Source: Caldifarciminota bacterium (lineage in GTDB: Bacteria; Hydrothermota; E44-bin80). From it: a DNA stretch of 16,025 nt. The stretch lies in assembly GCA_023127905.1 (NCBI GenBank), contig JAGMEZ010000335.1:1-16025 (forward strand), read 5' to 3'. The translations under genes and the position numbers were made by a program. Below the pieces are notes generated by a model. It made no database searches, was not told the origin of the DNA, and saw only the letters and a list, made by a program, of their open reading frames with translations. Positions 1-6,716 of the stretch are shown here, piece after piece (within the stretch, counting starts at the first letter, position 1; each line of letters opens with the position of its first letter).

Positions 1-2
1 AA

Positions 3-1739
3 AAACCCAAGCTAAAAGACGGCAAGGAACAGCTCAAGAGTTATTGTAATGCTACTGGTGCGCCCATAGCCGTATGGACGAACGGAGGTCAGATTTCCCA
101 TTATAATCGAAAAGACCCTAATTTTTTCGAGGATATAACCGATATTCCAAATGCCAGCCAGACTCTTGCAGATATCCTAAAAGAGCGATATACGATCAAA
201 GACCTAATTATCAAAGATAAAATTCCTTCGGAGGGTAAATCCCTCAAAACAATTATTCAGGATATGGAGGATGAGGTTCTTGCCAATGCTGGAGTCGATG
301 TGTTCGAAGAAGTTTTTAAATTGATATTCACCAAATTATATGATGAACACAAAAGCCAGCAGGATAGAGTGGTTATTAATTATTTTTTGAAAGACAAAAA
401 TTATCCTATGATTGCCGAAACAAAAGCTAAATATGGCAAGGCAAAAGACAATTCATTCGATGAAATTAAAAAAGCCATTCAAGAGGTGGATGATTCATCT
501 TTCAGAATGCTGGAATTCAGAAATACCGGTCAGTCGGAAGGTGAATTAAAAAAGAAAATACAGAAGCTATTCGATGAAGCAAAAAGGAAATGGACAGGTG
601 TGTTTCCCGATGAAAGTAAAATCGACCTTTCACCGTCTCATCTTTCTATATGTATATCGAGCCTTCAAGACGTAAAGCTTTTCAATTCCAATTTACAGGT
701 TATCGATGAAGCATTCGAATATCTGGTCAGCAAATCTTCGAAAGGTGAAAAAGGACAATATTTTACGCCTCGTCATATAATCGATATGTGCGTTAAAATG
801 CTTAATCCCAAAAATGGCGAATATATGATCGATACTGCTGCCGGGTCCTGCGGGTTTACGGTTCATACAATTTTTTATTTAACAGGTCATTTGTTTGAAA
901 ATAAGGAGATATCTGCCGAAGAAAAGGAAGATGTTTTGAAAGTGTTCGGTATCGATTTTGACGAGAAAGTCGTGCGTGTGGCACGCACTTTAAACCTCAT
1001 TGCCGGTGATGGCGAAACGAACGTTTTACACTTAAACACTCTTGATTATGACCGCTGGAACGAAACAACGAAAAATCCAAATTGGATCGAAACTTATGGC
1101 GGAGGGTATAAACGGTTAAACCAACTAAAAAAAGATAAGGAAGGGAATAAGGATTTTCTATTTGATATTTTGATGGCAAATCCGCCCTTTGCCGGCGATA
1201 TAAAAGAATCACGCATTATACATAAATACGAACTTGGCTATAATAAAAAAAACAAACCCAAATCAAAAGTCGGTCGTGATATTCTTTTTATCGAACGCAA
1301 CCTTGATTTTATCAAACCTGGAGGACGTATGGCGATTGTTTTACCTCAAGGAAGGTTCAACAATACCTCGGATAAAGACATTCGGGAATATATTGCCGAT
1401 AAAGCGAGAATCATTGCAGTTGTGGGCTTGCACAACAACACCTTTAAGCCTCATACCGGCACAAAGACAAGCGTATTATTCGTTCAGAAATGGGATGATA
1501 AGTTGTGTCCCAAGAAGGAAGATTACCCGATATTTTTTTGCGTATCAGAGAAAGCGGGCAAGAATAATTCAGGCGATTATATTTATGTTAAAAATAGCAA
1601 TGGTAAACCTAAGTTGGATAAATTCGGTCATTTGATTGTGGATCATGATTTACACAATCACAATGGCGAGCTTGAAGACGGCATTGCCGAAGCCTTTATT
1701 GATTGGGCGAAAAAAGAGAAATTAAGTTTTTGGAAGTGA
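3..1739 (+). CDS. Fused restriction nuclease / N6-adenine DNA methyltransferase (Type IIB/IIG-like RM subunit), 5' end cut off by the window
   Basis: The frame is open from the first full codon at position 3, so the true start lies upstream; 578 residues are visible. The first ~80 residues match the end of an HsdR_N-type (HSDR_N_2) PD-(D/E)XK domain, with GKEQLKSY and APIAVWTNGG; the catalytic D and E-x-K would be just outside the window. A helical region follows, then a gamma-class N6-adenine methyltransferase core: GQYFTPRHII near 768-797, SAM-binding DTAAGSCGF at 831-857, catalytic NPPF at 1179-1190. The ATG at 264 lies inside the fusion and is not the start. It should methylate adenine at sites chosen by the S subunit encoded 4 bp downstream and probably also cut DNA. 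Nuclease plus methylase in one chain with a separate S subunit resembles BcgI. No HsdR translocase is in view, but one could lie upstream. The family call is secure; the cutting activity is inferred. Confidence 0.9.
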   Translation, partial: KPKLKDGKEQLKSYCNATGAPIAVWTNGGQISHYNRKDPNFFEDITDIPNASQTLADILKERYTIKDLIIKDKIPSEGKSLKTIIQDMEDEVLANAGVDVFEEVFKLIFTKLYDEHKSQQDRVVINYFLKDKNYPMIAETKAKYGKAKDNSFDEIKKAIQEVDDSSFRMLEFRNTGQSEGELKKKIQKLFDEAKRKWTGVFPDESKIDLSPSHLSICISSLQDVKLFNSNLQVIDEAFEYLVSKSSKGEKGQYFTPRHIIDMCVKMLNPKNGEYMIDTAAGSCGFTVHTIFYLTGHLFENKEISAEEKEDVLKVFGIDFDEKVVRVARTLNLIAGDGETNVLHLNTLDYDRWNETTKNPNWIETYGGGYKRLNQLKKDKEGNKDFLFDILMANPPFAGDIKESRIIHKYELGYNKKNKPKSKVGRDILFIERNLDFIKPGGRMAIVLPQGRFNNTSDKDIREYIADKARIIAVVGLHNNTFKPHTGTKTSVLFVQKWDDKLCPKKEDYPIFFCVSEKAGKNNSGDYIYVKNSNGKPKLDKFGHLIVDHDLHNHNGELEDGIAEAFIDWAKKEKLSFWK

Positions 1740-1743
1740 GAAA

Positions 1744-2430
1744 ATGAAATATTCTATAGTGAATTATCAAGATATTGATGAGTTATCGTTTCGATTTGAT
1801 GCTGAGTTTTATCATCCGGAATATTTGAGCAATCAATTGATTATTAAAAAATATGAAAACGGACATATTAAATTCGGAAAAATTATTAAATATATTTCCG
1901 GAGGTGCTACACCACTGGGTGCGAATTATCCTGAAACTGGAATTCCTTTCTTGAGAGTCCAGAATATAATGAATAATTATTTTAATGATGATGACATCGT
2001 TTATATTACAGAAGCAGACCATGACTTATTGAAAAGAAGTAAACTGAAAGAGAATGATGTTTTGCTTACTATCACAGGAATCTCATATGGCAAATCTGCT
2101 GTTGTAATTAAAAAGTATGAAGGAGCAAATATTAATCAGCATTCTGTAAAAATAGAATTAGATACGAGCAGATTTTTACCATATTTTATTTCAACATTTT
2201 TAAATTCGTCTTATGGAAAAAAACAATCAGATAAATTTATTGTTGGAATTACAAGACCAGCATTAGATTATAAGAGGATAAGAGAGTACTTAATACCTTT
2301 GCTTTCTTTAGATTTTCAGAGATTAATAGAGAAAATAGGAATAAAATCGCATAACACAATTGACCATGCAAATTATCTCTACTCCCAAGCCGAGCATATA
2401 CTTTTATCCGAGCTTGAGCTTTTAAACTAG
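1744..2430 (+). CDS. hsdS: Specificity subunit HsdS, N-terminal half (first TRD), ended by an in-frame amber codon
   Basis: This encodes 228 residues containing one target-recognition domain and its helical spacer. It begins with an FRFDAEFYHPEY block, followed by the TRD motif GGATP...GIPFLRVQNI and a C-terminal helix ending LLSELELLN. HsdS proteins normally carry two such halves and direct the methylase/nuclease to a bipartite site. The start is 4 bp after the RM gene, and the Shine-Dalgarno-like GGAAGTGAG overlaps that gene's stop, so translation is probably coupled. The TAG at 2428-2430 is followed by in-frame HsdS sequence without a shift, so this is the first half of a broken or read-through gene. 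The product could still act as a half-S homodimer, as known for some truncated HsdS proteins. The first TRD is very AT-rich (15 G+C of 60 at 2161-2220). Confidence 0.85.
   Translation: MKYSIVNYQDIDELSFRFDAEFYHPEYLSNQLIIKKYENGHIKFGKIIKYISGGATPLGANYPETGIPFLRVQNIMNNYFNDDDIVYITEADHDLLKRSKLKENDVLLTITGISYGKSAVVIKKYEGANINQHSVKIELDTSRFLPYFISTFLNSSYGKKQSDKFIVGITRPALDYKRIREYLIPLLSLDFQRLIEKIGIKSHNTIDHANYLYSQAEHILLSELELLN
2428..2430 (+). other. In-frame amber codon interrupting hsdS at the conserved linker Trp position
   Basis: The frame reads ...ELELLN-TAG-KQKHRLSFVKKYSDT and stays open on both sides. HsdS homologues of this type, as I remember them, have a Trp here (LDWQPKH-like), so one TGG to TAG change explains the break. 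TAG is also used as the apparent normal stop of the OLD gene (6358-6360) and of miaB (8097-8099), so general recoding of TAG is unlikely. Confidence 0.85.
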
Positions 2431-2454
2431 AAACAGAAACACCGGCTTTCGTTT

Positions 2455-3156
2455 GTGAAGAAATACTCCGACACGCAATCAGCCTTACGCATTGACGCCG
2501 AATACTTCCAGCCGATGTATGAGGAGATAATAAAAGAGCTTGTTAAGTACAAAAACGGCTATGGCTCTTTGGGCGATCTGGTTAAAATTAAAGACAGAAA
2601 TTTTATCCCTAAGGATGAAGTTTCTTACAAATATATCGAACTTGCGAATATTTCTGTCAATGGGAATATAACTGGATTTACTGAGGCGTTAGGCAACGAG
2701 TTGCCGACACGAGCAAGACGCAAGATAAATAGGGATGACGTAATTGTTTCATCCATTGGAGGTTCTTTGTCGAGCATTGCTTTGATAACCGAGTTATTGG
2801 ACAATGCCTTATGCTCGACAGGCTTTTATGTGGTTAATTCAGAAAACATCAATTCTGAGACATCGCTTGTTTTTCTTAAATCGAAAGCTGGTCAATTACA
2901 GCTTAAGAAAGGATGTTCTGGTACAATCTTAACAGCAATAAGCAAGGATGAGTTTGCAAAGTTGATTATCCCGAAAATTGCAGATAAGATTCAAAATGAA
3001 ATAAAAATTAAAATTACAGAAATGTATAAAGCAAAAACCTTGTCAAATGAGTTGCTCAATATTGCGAAACGCGGTGTTGAAATAGCAATTGAGAAAGATG
3101 AAAAACAAGCCCAGAATTGGATTAATTCAGAAATGAAAAAGCTAAATATAAAATAA
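2455..3156 (+). CDS. hsdS: Specificity subunit HsdS, C-terminal half (second TRD), downstream of the amber codon
   Basis: This is the second HsdS half-repeat in the same frame as the upstream half. It begins SDTQSALRIDAEYFQP, parallel to FRFDAEFYHPEY of the first half, then has a TRD (LGDLVKIKDRNFIP to IIPKI) and a terminal helix. The GTG at 2455 is the first possible start, but no Shine-Dalgarno precedes it, and the eight codons between the TAG and the GTG (KQKHRLSF) are themselves conserved HsdS linker sequence. The true unit is therefore probably 1744-3156, 470 residues if the TAG is read as an amino acid. Expression of this half as a separate protein would need read-through or reinitiation. 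It may be a dead fragment. Identity as HsdS is firm; its expression is not. Confidence 0.75.
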   Translation: MKKYSDTQSALRIDAEYFQPMYEEIIKELVKYKNGYGSLGDLVKIKDRNFIPKDEVSYKYIELANISVNGNITGFTEALGNELPTRARRKINRDDVIVSSIGGSLSSIALITELLDNALCSTGFYVVNSENINSETSLVFLKSKAGQLQLKKGCSGTILTAISKDEFAKLIIPKIADKIQNEIKIKITEMYKAKTLSNELLNIAKRGVEIAIEKDEKQAQNWINSEMKKLNIK

Positions 3157-3222
3157 TTAATTATGTAAAGTAAAAAAAATAGATCTTTGAAAAAAAAATC
3201 GAAATCCTGACTACAAAGGTTT

Positions 3223-3229
3223 GGGGGTG
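3223..3229 (+). promoter_or_regulatory. Shine-Dalgarno GGGGGTG selecting the ATG at 3235
   Basis: A G-rich element sits 5 nt before ATG 3235. The alternative GTG at 3229 overlaps this element and so is not a usable start. Confidence 0.6.
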
Positions 3230-3234
3230 TGAAC

Positions 3235-4437
3235 ATGGCAAATGAATTTATAAAATGCCCAGAATGCGGTGCTGAATTTCAGATTTCACAAGCAATATCT
3301 CATGAAATAGAAATTACAGTTGCTAAAAAATATGAAAAGCAAATCAAAGACTTAAAGGAACAATCTCAAAAAAATATCGAATTAAAAGAAAAAGAGCTCG
3401 GTGAGCAGTTTGCAGAAGAGAAAAAACAAATCGAGAGTAATGCTAAGAAAAAGGTAGTAGAGGCTTTCGGTTTAGAGATTAGCGATCTGAAGGAACGAAT
3501 AATTGAGAAAGATAAAAAAATAAAAGAAAGTCAGGATGTTGAATTAAATTTACGTAAACGGCAACGACTATTAGAGAAAAAAGAACGGACATTGGAGCTT
3601 GAGGTTGCTAGACAATTAGATTCTGAAAGACAAAAGATAATTGATAAGGCACTTACCGATTATGACGATAAACACCGCTTGAAGGATGCTGAAAAAGAAA
3701 AGCAGATGGCTGATATGCGTAGGCAAATTGATGAATTAAAGCGAAAAGCAGAGCAAGGGTCACAGCAGACACAAGGTGAGGTTTTGGAGCTTCAGATTGA
3801 AGAGATGCTAAGGCAAGAATTTCCTATTGATGATATAGAACCTGTGCCTAAAGGAATAAAAGGAGCCGATGCTGTACAGGTTGTGAAAACGCAATCTGGT
3901 AAGATTTGCGGAAAGGTTCTTTGGGAATCTAAGCGTACAAAAAACTGGAGTGATACCTGGATACAGAAAGCAAAAGATGATCAGCGAGAAGCTAAAGCCC
4001 ATCTGGTTGTTATAGTTACAGAAACTCTTCCGGATGGAGTTACTCAATTCAGTCATATAAATGGTGTTTGGGTAGTTAGCATTCTTTTAGCTTTAGATCT
4101 ATCAAGAGCACTACGATTTATGGTACTTGAAGTGGCCAGAGAAAAATCTTTTCAGGATGGCAAAACAGAAAAAATGGAAATTCTTTACAATTATTTAACT
4201 GGACCAGAATTTCGAAATCGTTTGGAGGCAATTCTTGAAGGGTTTATAGCTTTAAAGAAAGATTTGGATTCAGAAAAAAGAGCAATGGAAAAAATATGGT
4301 CTAAAAGAGAGAAACAAATAGATAAAGTAATAAAAAGTATTGGTGGTATGCATGGTGATATTGAAGGTATTGCTGGCCCATCTTTACCAGTTTTAAAAAT
4401 GTTAGAATTGCCTTCTGCAAATAATGAAGAAGAATAA
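3235..4437 (+). CDS. DUF2130 family protein: coiled coil plus PD-(D/E)XK-like core
   Basis: The product has 400 residues from ATG 3235. It has a Cys pair at the N-terminus (KCPECGAEF, C8 and C11, half a zinc-ribbon pattern), then a long highly charged coiled coil (about residues 16-170). Next comes the conserved DUF2130 core. In that core GADAVQ (D212), LWESKRTKNW (E231, K233) and DDQREA have the order of a PD-(D/E)XK nuclease site, as in RmuC-like proteins; this reading is mine by inspection. A helical tail follows. The family is widespread and its function is not established. It lies 78 bp after hsdS and 33 bp before the OLD nuclease gene, all co-directional, which suggests a DNA-processing or defence role. 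Family membership is confident; nuclease activity is inference. Confidence 0.85.
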   Translation: MANEFIKCPECGAEFQISQAISHEIEITVAKKYEKQIKDLKEQSQKNIELKEKELGEQFAEEKKQIESNAKKKVVEAFGLEISDLKERIIEKDKKIKESQDVELNLRKRQRLLEKKERTLELEVARQLDSERQKIIDKALTDYDDKHRLKDAEKEKQMADMRRQIDELKRKAEQGSQQTQGEVLELQIEEMLRQEFPIDDIEPVPKGIKGADAVQVVKTQSGKICGKVLWESKRTKNWSDTWIQKAKDDQREAKAHLVVIVTETLPDGVTQFSHINGVWVVSILLALDLSRALRFMVLEVAREKSFQDGKTEKMEILYNYLTGPEFRNRLEAILEGFIALKKDLDSEKRAMEKIWSKREKQIDKVIKSIGGMHGDIEGIAGPSLPVLKMLELPSANNEEE

Positions 4438-4470
4438 AATAAAATCAATTAATGTGTATGAGGTGTTGTT

Positions 4471-6360
4471 ATGAAATTATGTAAAATCGAAATAGATAAA
4501 TTTCGTTCTATCGATCACACAGAGATCGATATTAATTCACTGGCAATTCTTATAGGAGAAAATAACGCTGGTAAGTCAAATATACTCCGGGCGAAAGAAT
4601 TGTTCTATCAGGATTCAATCAGAGGAATAAATCAGGAGTATTTCTATTTTAAAAATCAAAATAAGTCAATTTCTATTACTCTAACTTTTAATAGATTAAC
4701 TGAATATGATAAAAATCAAAAATATTTAAAGCATTGGATATATAACCAAGAAATTCGTGTTAAGAAAATAATCGAATATAATAACCAATCTCAAAAGTAC
4801 GAAATGATATTTTACGGATGGCAGGCAAAACCACGTGAGATTTACTTTGACCTATCACGTTTCGATGAATATAAAGGAGAAATTACAAAGATTGTCAAAG
4901 AAAAGGAATTACCTGATTGTTTCAAGACTGACAAGGGAACAGTAACTCAAACTTCATACAAGGGGGGAGTGGCAGAGTTCATAGAGGAGGGAAAAGTAGA
5001 GTTTGGTGATCCAGGTTGGATTAAAAATCCAGCGGGGCTTAAGGAAGTATTTGCAGATCTACTGCCAAAATATTATCTTGTTCCAGCCGTAAAAGATGCA
5101 CAGGATGAATCTAAAACAACGCAACAGACTGTTTTGGGCAAGCTGCTAAATGACTTAACGAATAGAATTGTTTTGAAAAATCCAAAGTTTGAAGAAGTAA
5201 AAGCGCAACTTGTAGGATTGAAGAAATATTTAAATAGATCTGATACAGGAGATGACTCTGAACGATTACAAGAAATAAAGGATTTTGAAGGAACTATTAC
5301 AAGCATTTTAAGCGAAAGTATGCCGGGAACAAAAGTTGGTATTGAAATCGTGACTCCTGAACTTGTTGATTTGTTCAAGGATGTAAAGATTACCCTAGAC
5401 GATGCATTATCAACTTCCATTGATTCTAAGGGTCATGGTCTCCAGCGTGCATTAATTTTTGCTTATATCCGAGCTTATGCCAAAACAATAAGTACGGTTG
5501 CTGTAGAGGAAGAACAACAAGAAGCATTGGTTAAAAATTTTATTCTTGCGATTGAGGAACCAGAATTATATTTGCATCCTAATGGACAGAGAAAGATGAT
5601 GGATGTTTTAGAAAACATATCAACTACAGATCAGATATTGGCCTGTACGCATTCCAACTTCTTTGTGGATATGTTTGAGTATAAAAATATCATAATTGTC
5701 GGACGCGAAGGAAATGGTCCTACAAATACATTTCAATATGTTGAGAATATATTTGCCGCTGAATCCCCGCAAGAGAAGAATAGGTTAAAAAAAGTCTTTC
5801 GGTATCTAAGTCTTTTTGATTTATCGCGGAATGAAATGTTTTTTTCTAAAAAAGTGATTTTAGTAGAGGGAGATACAGAAAAATTTATAATTCCATTTTG
5901 GGCAACAAAATACTCTGAGAAAGATAAGAAATATAACCTATCAGCTAACAACATATGTGTTGTTGAATGCGGTGGAAAAACTAATATACACATATTTATG
6001 CGTGTGCTTAATAAGTTTAAAATACCCTATATTGTAATACATGACGTAGATCCAATTAACTTTGCAGAAGATGAACCTAATAAGACAGATAAAGAAAAGT
6101 CTGAATTAAGAATGTATAAAGAGAATGATTTTATTCAGAGAGCCCTTGATAAGAACATTGGTAAAATTGTTAGGATTAATCCTGAGATCGAAAATATTAG
6201 TGGTATATCTGCAAATCAAGCTAATAAACATGGTAAGATTGGTGCTGTTTTTATTAAATACAACGAAAAAGATTTAAATGGTTATCCATGTCAGGTTAAA
6301 GAGATTCTGGATTTAATAAACACTTGGACGGAAACAGAATCAGTCATAGAAATTTCATAG
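4471..6360 (+). CDS. OLD-family ATP-dependent endonuclease (AAA ATPase + TOPRIM)
   Basis: The product is 629 residues, similar to P2 OLD and GajA. The N-terminal ABC/SMC-like ATPase half has Walker A GENNAGKSN (29-37), a signature-like GHGLQRALIFAYIRAYA, Walker B/D-loop AIEEPELYLHP (360-370) and a His-switch THSNFFVDM (H394). The C-terminal TOPRIM half has ILVEGDTEK (E466) and HDVDP (D525, D527), the usual metal-binding acids. These proteins nick or cut DNA; in Gabija the homologue GajA is anti-phage. No UvrD-like helicase (GajB) follows, only 356 bp of non-coding DNA and then miaB, so this is either a standalone OLD or a partner of the DUF2130 protein. A GAGGTG-type ribosome binding site lies near 4460. 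The gene ends in TAG and closes the defence block. Confidence 0.92.
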   Translation: MKLCKIEIDKFRSIDHTEIDINSLAILIGENNAGKSNILRAKELFYQDSIRGINQEYFYFKNQNKSISITLTFNRLTEYDKNQKYLKHWIYNQEIRVKKIIEYNNQSQKYEMIFYGWQAKPREIYFDLSRFDEYKGEITKIVKEKELPDCFKTDKGTVTQTSYKGGVAEFIEEGKVEFGDPGWIKNPAGLKEVFADLLPKYYLVPAVKDAQDESKTTQQTVLGKLLNDLTNRIVLKNPKFEEVKAQLVGLKKYLNRSDTGDDSERLQEIKDFEGTITSILSESMPGTKVGIEIVTPELVDLFKDVKITLDDALSTSIDSKGHGLQRALIFAYIRAYAKTISTVAVEEEQQEALVKNFILAIEEPELYLHPNGQRKMMDVLENISTTDQILACTHSNFFVDMFEYKNIIIVGREGNGPTNTFQYVENIFAAESPQEKNRLKKVFRYLSLFDLSRNEMFFSKKVILVEGDTEKFIIPFWATKYSEKDKKYNLSANNICVVECGGKTNIHIFMRVLNKFKIPYIVIHDVDPINFAEDEPNKTDKEKSELRMYKENDFIQRALDKNIGKIVRINPEIENISGISANQANKHGKIGAVFIKYNEKDLNGYPCQVKEILDLINTWTETESVIEIS

Positions 6361-6363
6361 AAT

Positions 6364-6385
6364 TTATACTGAGATTTTATACTGA
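6364..6385. repeat. Short direct repeat TTATACTGA x2, 13-bp period
   Basis: TTATACTGA occurs at 6364-6372 and 6377-6385, within the longer imperfect match ATTTATACTGAG / ATTTTATACTGAAG, immediately after the OLD stop codon. It is too short to call an attachment site. Confidence 0.5.
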
Positions 6386-6424
6386 AGCATTGCGGAAATT
6401 GTATTCGCTTGCTACTACTTAATT

Positions 6425-6520
6425 TCCCCTCCTGCCCCTCGGCAACCTCAGTCGTCCGACTTCAACCGCCTTTAGCATTTTGAGTAGCGGACTTTTTGCG
6501 TTTGCCTTTACCTATTCAAA
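6425..6520. other. GC-rich islet with remnant reading frame
   Basis: Positions 6421-6480 hold 33 G+C of 60, against 19 of 60 in the preceding 60 bases. One + frame reads PSATSVVRLQPPLAF, then TGA (6481-6483), then VADFLRLPLPIQK, looking like a short coding remnant broken by one stop. On the - strand a 30-codon frame includes KAVEVGRLRLPRG. No known family is assigned; a decayed repeat or mobile-element remnant is possible. Confidence 0.4.
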
Positions 6521-6630
6521 AAATAAAGATACCAATTTTAAAATTTTTGTCGCCGCCACAAAGAAAAATTATTTATTTCCCCCTCAAGATTCATTAACTG
6601 TCTCGTTGATTCATGAAGCAATAAAAAACA

Positions 6631-6659
6631 TTGACATAACCGTACAAGTTATATATACT
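6631..6659 (+). promoter_or_regulatory. Sigma70-type promoter for miaB
   Basis: A perfect -35 TTGACA (6631-6636), a 17-bp spacer and the -10 TATACT (6654-6659, 5 of 6 to consensus) predict a start near 6666, about 50 nt before the miaB ATG at 6717. It probably drives miaB and possibly the lapA-lapB cluster. Confidence 0.75.
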
Positions 6660-6716
6660 TATTCGCAAGTAGTAAGAAATTCTACAGAGGTTAGATGAAT
6701 AGGAGAAAATTCATAA

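Larger units (their letters stand above)
6361..6716 (+). other. Non-coding boundary between the defence block and core genes
   Basis: No credible gene lies in these 356 bp. The contents are an imperfect direct repeat (TTATACTGA at 6364-6372 and 6377-6385), a GC-rich islet (about 6425-6520), a promoter at 6631-6659 and the miaB ribosome binding site (AGGAG 6701-6705). A 72-codon TTG-started frame at 6480-6698 has no Shine-Dalgarno and runs over the promoter, so it is not called. Confidence 0.6.

Noticed and set aside
1234-1635. 133-codon + strand frame inside the methylase gene
   Set aside because: It lies wholly within the strongly conserved methyltransferase reading frame and resembles no protein.
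2428-2430. Reassignment of TAG to an amino acid genome-wide
   Set aside because: TAG closes the OLD gene and miaB at sensible protein ends, so TAG appears to be an ordinary stop here.
1-3156. Complete classical Type I restriction system
   Set aside because: No separate hsdR with helicase motifs is in the window, and the methylase itself carries the HsdR_N-like domain.
5073-5420. 115-codon - strand frame opposite the OLD gene
   Set aside because: Antisense to a clearly coding region, low-complexity Ser/Phe-rich translation typical of a reversed AT-rich gene.
4471-6360. Gabija system
   Set aside because: Only a GajA-like OLD protein is present; no UvrD-like helicase follows.
6480-6698. 72-codon + strand frame starting with TTG
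   Set aside because: No Shine-Dalgarno, no recognisable family, starts within the GC-rich islet, and its 3' part contains the near-consensus miaB promoter.
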